From Panax quinquefolius (lineage: Eukaryota; Streptophyta; Magnoliopsida; Apiales; Araliaceae), in assembly GCA_020205615.1 (NCBI GenBank), contig JAINUW010000730.1:124001-188000 (forward strand): DNA of 64,000 nucleotides. The letters run 5' to 3'. The position numbers and the translations under genes are program-made. This document shows positions 23,701 to 34,935 of this stretch, piece after piece. The notes below the pieces were generated by a model. That model made no database searches. It was not told where the DNA came from and worked only from the letters and a program-made list of their open reading frames with translations. Numbering within the stretch: position 1 is the first letter of the stretch; each line of letters starts with the position of its first letter.

Positions 23701-24961
23701 ATAGGCTCAAGAAAATCTTGTCAAACACTGATGAAGAATATCTGGGTTACCCAGAAACTCAAAGTCATGGTCGATCAACCCACTTTGACCATCAATAACT
23801 TGTAATCCGGACATGGTATGACCATGATTCCACTTCCAGATTACAGTCCATATAACATACTACAAGTCTAAAACATTTAACACAACAGATCATTAACAGG
23901 TAAGAATCTGTGACCTCTAACATATGGCTGTCAGGCCAAAATTTAGGGTTCTTGACAGTTTTTCAAAACTTTATTTTTGAACACTATGATGTTATGGATC
24001 TATGATATAACATCATGGATCACTAAATAACATCGTATAAACACATAGTCTATCTTAGCATACAAGATCAAATAGGGTTAGGGTTTTATACCTCTATTGC
24101 ACAATCTTTGATCTAGGCTTTCCTCCACTGATCTTGGTGTGTTAGGTACTCTACTAGGGACGGAATCACTTCTCTATTTTGTGGGTTTGGTGAGAGAAAA
24201 GTTTGGTTGAGTGTAAGAACACAAATGAGCTAAGTCTTTAAATTTTCTCTCTATTTAATCTCTTAGATTTGATACAATGAATGTATAACTTTCAAGGTGG
24301 CACATATAGGATCAGATATTGTTTGATTTTTCAACACATGGTGATATCTAATGTGATGACTCACTAGATTTGGCCATATCTCTTTCCTTAAAAGTTAAAT
24401 AAAGGGGTATTTTGGTCTTTTCGACTCCAAAAGGGTATTTTCGTAATTTCCCTCATGATTTTAAGGGTATTCTAGTCATTTGACATAACTCCTTTTAATT
24501 TTTAACCCTTAAGGTTTGATAATCTCAATTAGGGTTTGCTAATTAGGGTTTAGGGTTCTCGAATATAAAATTATGGTTTCCCGGAACACAATTAGGGTTC
24601 CTAACTATTCGTTAGGGTTTCTTAATCTCATATTAGGATTTCTAATCCAAATTAGGGTTTACTAAGGTTATACCTTATCTGATCAACCATTGATCATTAA
24701 GCACATACAGTATAGACACATACTCATCAATACAATTATTATAATTGTATTATCTATCGAATCCCTATCCGGAATTAGGGTTAGGGTTTCTATCAGCTTT
24801 TAAATAACACTTCACTCATATTTTTCAGTCAATACATAGTTTTACCATCTTACTAAACTCATATCATAGATATTCAGCACAATATTGATAGTCAATACCA
24901 ATATTAAATAAAAAAAATTTATTCGTAAAATTTGAATTATTTGAAATTCTTGGTCCTCACA
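20766..24961 (-). mobile_element. Solo LTR H (4,196 bp, inverted)
   Basis: On the minus strand it starts TGTGAGGACCAAG (24961) and ends GGGGGTGTCACA (20766), with TSD CGTGA/CATGA. There is no internal domain, so it is a product of LTR-LTR recombination. Minus-strand modules: telobox cluster in U3 (24529-24789), donor-like GAG|GTATAAAA at 24091, a long AT-rich middle, and a CTCACCCTTGC box with acceptor TTTTAG ending at 21054. The region 21475-21600 resembles part of the C-family LTR. ORFs inside are short and unrecognised. Confidence 0.88.
24529..24789 (-). promoter_or_regulatory. Telobox cluster in U3 of LTR H
   Basis: Perfect AAACCCTAA (minus strand) at 24529, 24543, 24612, 24652 and 24781, with several one-base variants between; another lies at 24078. 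Teloboxes are known plant promoter elements. The scattered spacing argues against a true interstitial telomere. Confidence 0.55.
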
Positions 24962-25745
24962 CATGACATGATGGGCCCACATGAATTATTATCCCTTATG
25001 TGGCGACCCTTTTAGAATGTTACCAGCAATTCATCTTTTACTCACCTTGATCAATAATCAAAGTGATTAATGTTTTGATTTAATATATATAACATGAATA
25101 CTATCTCTACCTTTTATAATATAAACGATGTAACATGTAAATTAATAAATACTTGGTCACAATCATTCTTCGATTGCTATTAGAAGAGTAATAATCACAC
25201 GCCTATCGGCCTATGCTACATATATCCACACACATATATCTTTAATTTAATTAATGCAACTCATCTTTTATAGGCCACCACATGGTTAATTATTTTTTAG
25301 GTAGGTTTCTTCCCTATCCCGATGGACTCTATTCATGAATAATAAGAAAGACCATAATGGATAGCAAAGATGATTGGAGACTTTTTTGAGAATTTCCCAA
25401 GCCCATACTAATATATACACATGCATGATGTAAATCAACCCACTTGGAATGACATGAATATGATAATATTTAAATATAACAATTTTAAATAATGTATCAA
25501 CATATTATTACATGAGTATGATGTATTACTCTGGACAAAGAAAATTAAATATGTATGTGACACATAATGCTCTCGTGGGCTTATAAGACTTCATGAATTT
25601 TAATGTCAAGTCATATGACACGAATATAAAAGATTATCAACTATATAATATAATTTGAAACTTATCTGTGCTTTCGAGGACGGGTAAAAAATTTAACGCC
25701 ACAGTTTATATATGTGATTTTTCAAACAGAATTTTGGTTCACATA
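24962..25745. other. AT-rich stretch, probably decayed internal region of an inverted LTR element
   Basis: No readable ORF or repeat. It lies on the internal side of the PBS at 25746-25756, so it should be the 5' leader or gag region of that element, cut on the left by LTR H. Nothing recognisable as gag remains. Confidence 0.35.
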
Positions 25746-25756
25746 GACGGCGCCAA
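25746..25756 (-). other. Primer-binding-site-like motif TTGGCGCCGTC
   Basis: The minus strand reads TTGGCGCCGTCTATGTGAAC directly after an LTR end. This resembles the post-LTR sequence of many plant gypsy elements of the Tat/Ogre type, which do not use initiator-Met tRNA. Confidence 0.55.
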
Positions 25757-26331
25757 TGTTAACACCAAATTTTGTACGCCTGACGAAATCACCAAAACAG
25801 CAAGCCAAAATCGCGCTAACATGTTGATTGTATTGTTGTGAAATCAAACTCACAAAATACACTCACATAAACATAAACAAAGAGATATAAAATGTAAACA
25901 CAAGAATTTACGTGGAAACCCAATTGGGAAAAAACCACGGAGAGAGAGAGAAATACACTATAATAATGTGGATAGTACAAAGTGTTTATTTGTGTCATAT
26001 GCTATTGTGTATTGTATATCCTAAACCATTGCTTATTATTGTATTTATAGCTGTAATGTCCACCAGAATCCAATCAGGAGTAGAAGTCCTTTGTAGAATC
26101 ACCTTATAACAACAATTAATGGTTGATATATTCCTTCCCAAATTAAACCTTAGTATCCCACTAAATAAGGAAACACAATCTTACTTTAATGAGGACTCTT
26201 CCACTGTCAAAATAAATCCAAATAATCACACCACAACAATCCCTATTAAACTCAGCAAAGTAGTTCTATTATGCTTAGATTTAGTTCCTTTTTGTTCCCA
26301 AGTGTAATTTTAATGAGTTAATGCTACTACA
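25757..26331 (-). mobile_element. Short inverted LTR, different lineage
   Basis: On the minus strand it ends GGTGTTAACA at 25757, next to the PBS-like motif. A TATA box (TATAAATA, 26042-26049) is followed by GTGGTTTTTTCCC and CCACGTAAATTC, a U5 style also seen in Ty1/copia LTRs. The proposed start TGTAGTAGC at 26331 is tentative. No partner LTR is visible, so it is a remnant, and the mixed copia-like/Tat-like signals leave its class open. Confidence 0.5.
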
Positions 26332-26570
26332 TAGTGAAAAGCTGGGGGTGGGGTATAAATACACATATCTTATAATTCATGTACACTGGGTTTACTTAAA
26401 ATAATATTTAATTTATGTAGAATAATTCAGTTGGGTATTATTAACTCAGTATTTTTCATAAACTTTATTATATCAATTATACATAAATATCGAAATAAAT
26501 AGTAAATATTCATTTTCTTAAATTTATTATAAAGTTCACATCTAGTTAACTCACTATGTATCACGATGCC
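26332..26570. other. AT-rich gap, no feature seen
   Basis: Low-complexity AT-rich DNA between two LTR remnants. No ORF, repeat or motif that I can support. Confidence 0.5.
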
Positions 26571-26770
26571 TATGACGCCCTCAAATTCAGACACTTATAT
26601 CTCGAATTTGGTTTGTCACTTGCTAATTCTAATATCATACTAAAATCAACAACAACGGAAATAATAGAATAATTTACATTGATATAATATAAATATTCGC
26701 GTCCCAAGGTACCATAACCATTACTAAACAATCCAGTTATTAAACTTAATCATAATTTAATCATCCTTAA
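26571..26770 (-). mobile_element. Terminal fragment of another inverted LTR
   Basis: It begins TATGACGCCCTCAAATTCAG, like the inverted 3' ends TGTGACGCC or TGTGACACC of the other LTRs. About 200 bp later it is cut by the B-prime LTR at 26771. Confidence 0.5.
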
Positions 26771-27073
26771 TGTGACGCCCCCAAAATAGGTCCAATCCAT
26801 CCAACCCATTCTGAGCCGCCAAATACATGGTACAGAAAAGACTACAACTTCATTATTACATTTGTCGTGCAAAATACGACAACACATATACTGTGGATAC
26901 CAACTGTGACTCTCATCCCTTTACTTGGATAGCACCTCACATTGATACCTTACAATGGTATCTTACATAAAGGTACAGTTAATAACTCTTTTAGAAATTA
27001 AAATCTTTGGAAAATGCTCAAGGAAACCTTCATACATGGGAGGCCATGCATCTAAGTTATAATAGATATCATA
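26771..27073 (-). mobile_element. B-prime LTR, piece 1
   Basis: It starts TGTGACGCCCCCAAAATAGG, matching the reversed end of family-B LTRs. It is interrupted at 27073 by A2 and continues at 34441. Confidence 0.8.
27069..27073. repeat. Left TSD of A2 (TCATA)
   Basis: Identical to 34436-34440 on the other side of the element. Confidence 0.92.
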
Positions 27074-27208
27074 TGTAAAATCCCAAATTTTACGAATAAT
27101 GATTTAATTTTCTCAAAATATTTTTTTCAAAATTATGGTGTGGATTTGAGATAATGTTATAGTTGTGAGTAATATTTATAAATTTTGAAAGGTATGTAAG
27201 TTGTTGTA

Positions 27209-27254
27209 TAATATTCGATTGGTCGGAGAATATTCTTTTTGTCGGGGAATATCC
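27209..27254 (+). promoter_or_regulatory. GAATATTC-type repeats, 19-bp period (A2 5' LTR)
   Basis: TAATATTC, GAATATTC and GAATATCC lie 19 bp apart, matching the B-family U3 repeats. Confidence 0.45.
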
Positions 27255-27689
27255 GTATGACGGTACAATCATTGGTGGACCCCACAACAGAATTATTGTC
27301 GGATTAAGAAAACGACAAAAATATTTTTATGAAAATAACGGCGAAAGTTTTACCATTAAAACTGTTGGACTACTCGGTAGTAAAAGTACAATTATTGCTA
27401 CAATAATTGCTGCATAGTATCTCACGTTATTTGATTCAATTATTGTCAATATTTTATATATTATTAAATCAATAATTGAGACGATGAAGTTATTAATATT
27501 ATTATTTGCAATATTAATGATGTCTAGAAGTTCTGTCAAGGAGAGAAAAGAAGAAAAGTATTTTGCTACTTCACTACTCCTATATCCAGTTTCTTCTAAG
27601 GTAAGGGGTATTATTTTTTTCGTATTCAGGAAGAGAATTATTTTCTTTAAATACTCGTAAGGGGTGTTATTTCTTTTGTATTCATGAAG

Positions 27690-28050
27690 AGAACTTCTGT
27701 TATTTCATTCTTTATTATTCGTTGAATAACTCAGATAATATCGAAGCTACCCTATACTTGTTGAAATTCTTACATTATTCCATTCTTTATTATTATGTTG
27801 GAATAACTCCGTACATGCAATCAATCGCATATATGGTGAAATTCTTCTACTATTCCATTCTTTATTATTCTGTTGGAACATCCTGTCTGTGCATTTACGC
27901 ATGACCTGATTCCATTATTTATTATTCTGTTGGAATATCTTGTCTGTGCATTTACGCATGACTTGGTTCCATTATTTATTATCTTGTTGGAATAACCTGT
28001 CTGTGCGGTCTATCGCATACTTTTTTGTTATTCCATTCTTTATTATACTC
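27690..28050 (+). repeat. ~80-bp LTR minisatellite (A2 5' LTR)
   Basis: Degenerate units with TTCCATTCTTTATTATT and TTGGAATAACT or similar. It lies inside the candidate LTR intron. Unit number differs from the 3' LTR by about one. Confidence 0.75.
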
Positions 28051-29055
28051 AGTTGGTTAAAGTTTTGGCCTTTATACTCCATGAAATTAGTGGAATATCT
28101 TTGATATTTGCGCTTCATCCAATATCTTTTCATGGAAATATTCTTCTGAGCATTCTTGAATTTTACTCCACAAAGAAGTATCATATTGACAATTTGGACG
28201 TTATTGGTTCATGGATAAATTAATTCTTGAACTTGTTTTATTAAATTCTTATATCATTGTCATCATCCTCATGTTTATATTATGTTGAAAGTCATCCGTG
28301 ACCTGTAGTGCATGGATGGACTTGGTATGATTATGACCAGGGATTATTCGGTATAATCATGACCGTAATGTTACAAATTATTTGGTAAAAGTCTTCATTG
28401 GCCCGTAGTGCATTGATGAACAGTTGTTGGCATGATCATGACTATTGATGAATACACAAATATCCTTAGCCCGTAGTGTATGGATAATTTATGGTTGTGA
28501 TACTAATGAATATCCTTAGCCGTAGTGCAGGGATGATGTGGTTTATTTATTAAGCTGAGTCTCAGCAATAAAAGTTATGAAAAACCTTTTAAATCATAGA
28601 AGATAGTAGATTTTATTCTCTACTTGACTCTTTTAATGGATTGCTTATTCCGCTGTAGTTAAACTTGATGTTTGTTATATTGTATCAGTTTAACACTGTT
28701 GAAGGCTAACGATAATTTATTCTGCATTATCTTAGTCATAATATTTCTTACTGGGCTAGTTGAGCTCACCCTTTTGCTTTCATTGTTCTCTTCAGGAAAT
28801 GAGAATGTAGTAGGGACTAGTCGGGGAACGGAATGACGGTCCAGATGATAGCATTAATAGTCCTCACTATTCTATGAAATAGTGTGATAATAGATGTATT
28901 GAGGACTTATTTTGAGTTTGAATACTGTATAGAAGACAATAGTTGTATTAAAACTCACAGCTCATGTTGTATATTTAAGATTGTATTTGTATTCTGTACC
29001 ATGTATTTGGCGACTCAAAATAGGTGATGTATACCTATTTTGGGGGCGTCATAGT

Positions 29056-29067
29056 TGGTATCAAAGC
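29056..29067 (+). other. Primer-binding site of A2
   Basis: TGGTATCAAAGC, 2 nt after the LTR; one mismatch to the initiator-Met tRNA complement. Confidence 0.9.
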
Positions 29068-29239
29068 TTAGGGATATGATCCCTGGCTGAGATGTGAGAT
29101 AAGAACTAGGAGGGGAGAGACGGGAATTCTTTCGCTAGTATGACCTACATAAGTTTATTTGATATTTAATTTGTCGGTCAGAGTATGGGGATAATATGTG
29201 ATATGTTAATTAACCCTTGTTTTGTGGCAGTATTTGAAA

Positions 29240-30403
29240 ATGGCATCTAAAAATATTGAGATCAACAATGAAGCACATGAGACCGTTGAGTCACCAACGA
29301 TCAATACCAAGGATAATGTGCAACAGGAAGACAATAATCCTCAGGTAAATAACAACACTGATCAGATGATGAACGATGGGATGTTCAAAGGCTTTATGCA
29401 ATTCATGCAACATCAGGTAAGAGAGACTCGTGTTCAAAATATAGGTAGAAATAATGGCAACCCAAGGTCGGTAACCGCTAAGCAGTTTAAGAAGCTGGGA
29501 CTGCCAGAGTTTTTTGGAAAACTAGAACCACTTAAGGCGGAGACGTGGTTAAGGTGAATCACCAAGATATTTGATGTCTTGGGATGCTCCGAGGAGCAAA
29601 AGGTTCCCTTTGCCACCTTTATGTTGCGTTAAGAGGCAGATTTCTGGTGGGAATGTGTAAAACATACCCAGCCTGACGCACTCAAGATGTCTTGGGAGAA
29701 GTTTCAAGAGTTGTTCAACGACAAGTACTTTCCCGAAAGTATTCGTCACATGAAGGAGGTGGAGTTTATCAAGTTGGAGCAAAACAATATGACCGTGTCG
29801 CAATACGAGGCTAAATTTGTGGAGTTATCCCGGTTTGCATCCCATTTGGTCGATAATGAGGAGAGAATGACGCGAATGTTTCTAAGAGGTTTGAAACCCG
29901 ATATACGTCAATACCTCATTTCTCACAAACTTTGTTTATATTCTGATGTTGTGAATAGGGCTCAGTTATTGGAGCGCGATAATGAGTCAGCACAACCAAA
30001 AGGTAACGAGCAACAACACGATAATAATTGTATCGGTGGCAACGGCCATCGGAACAATGATAACCATCGTGGGGGAAATTATCATGCCAAGAATGCTAAC
30101 CACTTCGGTGGTAATCATGGCCAAGATAATAGGAGTGGAAATTTCAAGAAGAGAAGATTTAACGATGATGAAAAGACGTCAGCACCAGCACCTGTTGTTA
30201 AGGAAGGAGAATAACCACCGGTCGTATGTTTCAAATGCGGACATGAGGGACACATCCGTCCAAACTGTACGCAGCAATCCAAAGCGTGTTTTAATTGCGG
30301 AAGAGAAGGTCACCTAGCTCGATTTTGTCGTGTAGTGAAGTCAAGTCCAGCTGGGATAATGATGCCAAAGGATGTCTCAGACAAGTCAAAGACAATAGTT
30401 TAA
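29240..30403 (+). pseudogene. gag: gag of A2, one frame with three stop codons
   Basis: 388 codons remain in a single frame, but TGA (codon 106), TAA (131) and TAA (325) interrupt it. Order: Asn/Gln-rich N-terminus; capsid segment with AETWLR, KIFDVLGCSEEQKV and FATFMLR; WEKFQELFNDKYFPESIRH; the gypsy gag signature MTRMFLRGLKPDIR near residue 218; a His/Asn/Gly-rich linker; and two intact zinc knuckles, CFKCGHEGHIRPNC and CFNCGREGHLARFC. The start is chosen because ATG follows TTTTGTGGCAG and TATTTGAAA, conserved in A1 and A3. The upstream TGGCAG resembles a splice acceptor. Gag would package RNA in the cytoplasm; this copy cannot make full-length protein. Confidence 0.93.
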
Positions 30404-30800
30404 GTGAGAACGTTTGTCGAGGAACCCGAACGAAGTTACCACGGGTTAGTTAATTATAAATTCTTGCGAAGTCTATACCTTATTAGATATCGGTTCTACC
30501 CATTCTTTTATCTCTCTTGCTTGCGCTCAATGTTTAAATTTGACCCCAGAGAAGTTAGACTTTAACTTATTGGTTGAAACTTTGTTAGTAGAAACCTTCA
30601 TTACCTCCACTGTTTATAAATCTTATTGATTCAAATCGACACTTTCGCGTTACCTGTCGATCTTATCTCTTTGAAAAATACTTGCATTTGATGTGATTTT
30701 AGTAATCAATTGGTTAACTACTCATCATGCTTTTCGTAAGGTTGTTAGCTTTCATATTCCTAACCAACCTGTTATGCGAATTCAAGCAACCAAACCACTA
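30404..30800 (+). pseudogene. Protease relic of A2
   Basis: A retropepsin segment around 30480-30530 reads TLLDIGSTHSFISLACAQ. The catalytic triplet is DIG rather than DTG or DSG. Stops and frame breaks follow. It is directly downstream of gag, as expected for a gypsy gag-pol order. Not functional. Confidence 0.85.
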
Positions 30801-31404
30801 AAATTAATCACTGTTATATCAAGCCATAAGTAAAGAGCCCGGAACCTTTCGTTGGTGACTTCCTTGTGTGGAATGCACCTAAGCCAGACTTTCAGTAGGG
30901 GACGTTGAGAATAATGGTTGCAAGTTGATAGGTATCAATGTGACGTGCTATCCAAGTCTTAGATGAGGGTCACAGTTTTGAATGATATTTCTATCGTTAA
31001 TAAATTTCTTTACGTATTCTTGAAAACTTCCTAGCCTACCTCTGGAGCGTGAAATCTAATTTTGTATTGACCCCAGTACAAAACCCATTTCTAAAACCCT
31101 TAAATATTTCTTCAACTAAAACAAACGTAACATGTGCCAAAGATGTTGGCTCGAGCTGTTGAAGATTATGATAATACCATTCAATACCATCGTGGAAAAG
31201 CGAACATGGTAGCTGACGCGTTGAGTAGAAGATTGTATGCGTTTATGAGTATGAATATACCAACCTACGTGAAGATAACGAATAAACGAGTAGAATCAAC
31301 TTTAATCGATAAATTTAAAGCCGCTCAAATTACACACCTGAAGCTGATGAATAAAGAGAAGAAGGTTCAAGAAGGCGTTATTCTAAAAGCAAGAGTCGAT
31401 GAAT
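30800..31404 (+). pseudogene. Fused RT N-terminus / RNase H C-terminus relic (A2)
   Basis: Around 30990-31115 a broken frame resembles the entry of gypsy reverse transcriptase (VFLKTS region, then the stretch before the first RT motifs). At about 31130 it jumps to the RNase H end, reading EDYDNTIQYHRGKANMVAD and ALSRR. RT motifs including the catalytic FADD or YVDD box are absent. It continues into TLIDKFKAAQ and KKVQEGVILKARVDE, a linker before integrase. The joins are shared with A3 (about 39592). Confidence 0.82.
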
Positions 31405-31743
31405 AGAGGAAATCTCAACCCTCGATTTAATTGGCCCATTTGAAATCCTCGATCGAGTAGTAACTGTGGCTTATAGACTCGTTTTATCGCCAAGTATGTC
31501 GCGTGTTCATAACAATTTTAACGTATCGATGTTAAGTAAATATGTGGACGACCCGAACCACATTATTGAATTAGAACTAGACGAGATAGCAGAAGATTTA
31601 ACATATGAGGAGATACGTGTTAAAATCTTGGATAAGAAGGATCATATTCAACACTCAAAGGTCATACCTCAAGAGTTAGAATCTGACGAAGTGTCCTCAT
31701 TTGTTCGGCATACCAGGTACGTACGTAAATTTCGAGGGAGAAA
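31405..31743 (+). pseudogene. Integrase C-terminal relic (A2)
   Basis: The open segment 31466-31843 reads [31 protein letters not shown] and LTYEEIRVKILDKKDHI, the C-terminal tail of gypsy integrase. The HHCC zinc-binding domain and DDE catalytic core are missing: the GNLNPRF-like segment follows the RNase H linker directly. No complete chromodomain is visible. The reading frame runs into the LTR. Confidence 0.85.
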
Positions 31744-31749
31744 TTTCAT

Positions 31750-31762
31750 AAGGAGCGGAGAT
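31750..31762 (+). other. Polypurine tract of A2
   Basis: AAGGAGCGGAGAT, directly before the 3' LTR. One C interrupts the purine run, unlike A3 and B. The upstream hairpin has one broken pair. Confidence 0.85.
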
Positions 31763-32790
31763 TGTAAAATCCCAAATTTTACGAATAAAGATTTAATTTT
31801 CTCGAAATATTTTTTTCAAAATTATGGTGTGGATTTGAGATAATGTTATAGTTGTGGGTAATATTTATAAATTTTGAAAGGTATGTAAGTTGTTGTATAA
31901 TATTCAATTGGTCGGGGAATATTTTTTTTGTAGGGGAATATCCGTACGATAGTACAATCATTGGTGGACCCCACAACGGAATTATTGTCGGATTGAGAAA
32001 ACGACAAAAATAATTTTATAAAAATAATGGCGGAAGTTTTACCGTTAAAACTGTTGAACTACTCGGTAGTAAAAGTACAGTAATACGCGTGGTTGAATAG
32101 TAGCACACGGTATTGATTATTGAAGTTTACGTGAGAAGTCACTCAGTTTTGTTCAATTATTGCTACTGAAGAATTCTTTGCGATAGTATCTCACGTTATT
32201 TGATTCAATTATTGTCAATATTTTATATATTATTAAATCAATAATTGAGACGAAGAAGTTATTAATACTATTATTTGCAATATTAACGATGTCTAGAAGT
32301 TCTGTCAAGGAGAGGGTTGGTCACCTAATTGCGCGCCAATAGGGAGAAATCTTTATTGGAAAGCCCCCTCTTTCTTGGGAATAACCTTGTCGATTAATAT
32401 TGTGAATTACAATAAAGGTGATAAGTTTTGTTTTATTATTATTATAAATATAATAAAATAGAAAACTTTTTATATAAAACAGAATTCTTTTATAAAGTTA
32501 TTCATTTTATTAGACTATATATAGAATATATAATATTGTATTATGCATAGTGTTTACATAGTGCCTGCATATTGTTTGCATAGTAAAATCTTTTTATATA
32601 AAGCAGAATACTTTTATAAAGTTATTCATGTTATTAGATTATAAATAGAATATATTATATTTTATTTAAAAGATTTTGTTTTATTAGAATATTTTATTAA
32701 TAATTGCATAGTAAATTAATATGGACCATCCGTTTAAAAGTAAATCAATCTGGACCTTTCATGAATTAGTTACTATTAGGTCCATTCTCC

Positions 32791-32798
32791 TATAAATA
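32791..32798 (+). promoter_or_regulatory. LTR TATA box (A2 3' LTR)
   Basis: TATAAATA in CTCCTATAAATAAGCTC. Outward transcription from this LTR would run into the B-prime LTR in antisense. Confidence 0.6.
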
Positions 32799-32999
32799 AG
32801 CTCATTCCTTCATTATTTCTTACGAATTATTGAAACTCTAGGGAGAGAAATTATAGAGAGAAAGAAGAAAAGTATTCTGCTACTTCACTACTCCTATATC
32901 CAGTTTCTTCTAAGGTAAGGGGTATTATTTTTTTCGTATTTATGAAGAGAATTATTTTCTTTCAATACTCGTAAGGGGTATTATTTCTTTTGTATTCAT

Positions 33000-33420
33000 G
33001 AAGAGAACTTCTATTATTCCATTCTTTATTATTCATTGGAATAACCTATATACGAATGACTACCCTATACTTGGTGAAATTCTTCGTTATTCCATTCTTT
33101 ATTATTATGTTGGAATAACTCCATTTACGTGAAGTAATCGCATACATGGTGAAATTCTTCTATTATTCCATTCTTTATTATTCTGTTAGAACATCTTGTC
33201 TATGCGTTTACGCATGACCTGGTTCCATTATTTATTATTCTGTTGGAATATCCTGTCTGTGTATTTACGCATGAATTGGTTCCATTATTTATTATTATGT
33301 TGGAATAACATGTCATGCTTCACGCATTTGATTCGCTCCATTATTTATTATCCGTTGGAATAACACATGCATCAGGAGTCTATCATGCTTGGTGAATTCT
33401 TTTGTTATTCCATTCTTTAT
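33000..33420 (+). repeat. ~80-bp LTR minisatellite (A2 3' LTR)
   Basis: About six or seven units with TTCCATT(C/A)TTTATTATT, homologous to the array in the other A LTRs. Confidence 0.75.
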
Positions 33421-34435
33421 TATACTCAGTTGGTTAAAGTTTTGGCTTTTATACTCCATGAAATTAGTGGAATATTTTTGATATTTGCGCTTCATCCAGT
33501 ATCTTTTCATGGAAATATTATTCTTAGCATTCTTGAATTTTACTCCACAAAGAAGTATCATGTTGACAATTTGGACGTTATTGATTCCTGGATAAATTAA
33601 TTCTTGAACTTGTTTTATTAAATTCGTATATCATTGTCATCATTCTCATGTTTATATTATGTTGAAAGTTATATGTGGCCTGTAGTGCATAGATGGATTT
33701 GGTATGATTATGACCAGGGATTATTCGGTATAATCATGACCGTAATGTTACAAATGATGTGATAAAAGTCCTCATTGGCCCGTAGTGCATTGATGGACAG
33801 TTGTTGGCATGGTCATGACCATTGATGAATATACAAATATCCTTAGCCCGTAGTGCATGGATAATTTGTGGTTGTGATACTAATGAATATCCTTAAGCCA
33901 GTAAAAGGTGGATGATGTGGTTTATTTATTAAAAATTCGAGTCTCAAAGAATAAAAGTTATGAAAAACCTTTTAAATCATAGAAGATAGTAGATTTTATT
34001 CTCTACTTGACTCTTTTAATGGATTGTTTATTCCGCTGCAGTTAAACTTGATGTTTGGTATATTGTATCAGTTTAACACTGTTGAAGACTAACAATAATT
34101 TATTCTGCATTATCTTAGTCATAATATTTCTTACTGGGCTAGTTGAGCTCACCCTTTTGCTTTCACTGTTCTCTTCAGGAAATGAGAACGTAGTAGGGAC
34201 TAGTCGCGGAACGGAGTGACGGTCCAGATGATAGCATTAGTAGTCCTCACTATTCTATGAAATAGTGTGATAATAGATGTATTGAGGACTTATTTTGAGT
34301 TTGAATACTGTATAGAAGACAATAGTTGTATTAAAATTCACAGCTCATGTTGTATATTTAAGATTGTATTTGTATTGTGTACCATGTATTTGGCGACTCA
34401 GAATAGGTGATGTATACCTATTTTGGGGGGTCACA

Positions 34436-34440
34436 TCATA
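34436..34440. repeat. Right TSD of A2 (TCATA)
   Basis: Matches 27069-27073 exactly. Confidence 0.92.
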
Positions 34441-34935
34441 TGACTCGAGAATTATCCTTGGTTGACCCAATAGACCCCATAGAAAAACGAGAAGATTGTT
34501 ATCATGTTCTTTCCAATGGTGAGTCTTCTCTCGACATATAATTATCTCCATTGTCTCCAATTGAGAATTATATTTCAACCAAACTCCAAGATTGTATAAG
34601 TAGTGCTCCTAGATATAATCAGCAAGTGCATGTGCACAACCTTATCTTATGATAACACGAAGTCATCTGTCATTAGACATCTTGTATGATAGTGGAAAAA
34701 CACCCTTCCAAAGTTGGGTTCACCTCACCCTATCCAGTTTACCAAAATCAAGGGTTAAAATGACATATAAAATACGACACACTTATTTAAAATTCCTGAT
34801 AAAATTATTTCCATACTATTTTAGGGGAAACCTCAACAGCTATAGATCACCGTTCTATTCCCCTGTTATCCCCGCTCGACCCAGCTACACTCTTATTACC
34901 TAAAAGGAATTGTGAAACAAAAGGGTGAGCACAAC
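34441..34935 (-). mobile_element. B-prime LTR, piece 2
   Basis: On the minus strand it carries the B-like CTCACCCTTTTG box and acceptor CCTTTTAG ending at 34900, then TAGCTGGGTCGAGCGGGGAT as in family B. It is interrupted at 34935 by A3. Confidence 0.8.
34931..34935. repeat. Left TSD of A3 (ACAAC)
   Basis: Identical to 43011-43015. Closing the gap restores GAGCACAACTAGCCCAG, the reverse of the family-B CTGGGCTAGTTGTGCTC box. Confidence 0.93.

Larger units (their letters stand above)
27074..29053 (+). mobile_element. A2 5' LTR (1,980 bp, promoter deleted)
   Basis: It runs from TGTAAAATCCC to GCGTCATA (A2's 3' LTR and A3 end in CACA). Compared with A2's own 3' LTR it lacks 546 bp between two GAGAG direct repeats (junction near 27545) and 77 bp between CA repeats (near 27390). 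The larger deletion removes the conserved GGTCACC block and the TATA box. The donor-like AAG|GTAAGGGG (27601) and acceptor TTCAG (28795) remain. Confidence 0.93.
27074..34435 (+). mobile_element. Element A2: complete-ended, non-autonomous Ty3/gypsy element
   Basis: 7,362 bp: 5' LTR 27074-29053, PBS, gag, protease relic, joined RT/RNase H remnants, integrase C-terminus, PPT, 3' LTR 31763-34435, with a perfect 5-bp TSD. The internal region is 2,709 bp, about half of what a full gypsy gag-pol needs. It lacks the reverse transcriptase core, most of RNase H and the integrase core, and A3 has the same joins. It inserted antisense into the B-prime LTR. Confidence 0.93.
31763..34435 (+). mobile_element. 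A2 3' LTR (2,673 bp)
   Basis: It runs from TGTAAAATCCC to GGGGGGTCACA. It keeps what the 5' LTR lost: GGTCACCTAATTGCGCGCC near 32320 and the TATA box. Donor-like AAG|GTAAGGGG at 32915, acceptor CTCTTCAG ending 34178 (1,264-bp candidate intron). Confidence 0.93.

Noticed and set aside
24529..24789. Interstitial telomere array
   Set aside because: TTTAGGG-like units are separated by irregular unrelated sequence and lie inside an LTR; better called teloboxes.
31466..31843. Intact integrase or chromodomain gene
   Set aside because: Only the C-terminal tail is present; HHCC and DDE parts are absent and the frame runs into the LTR.
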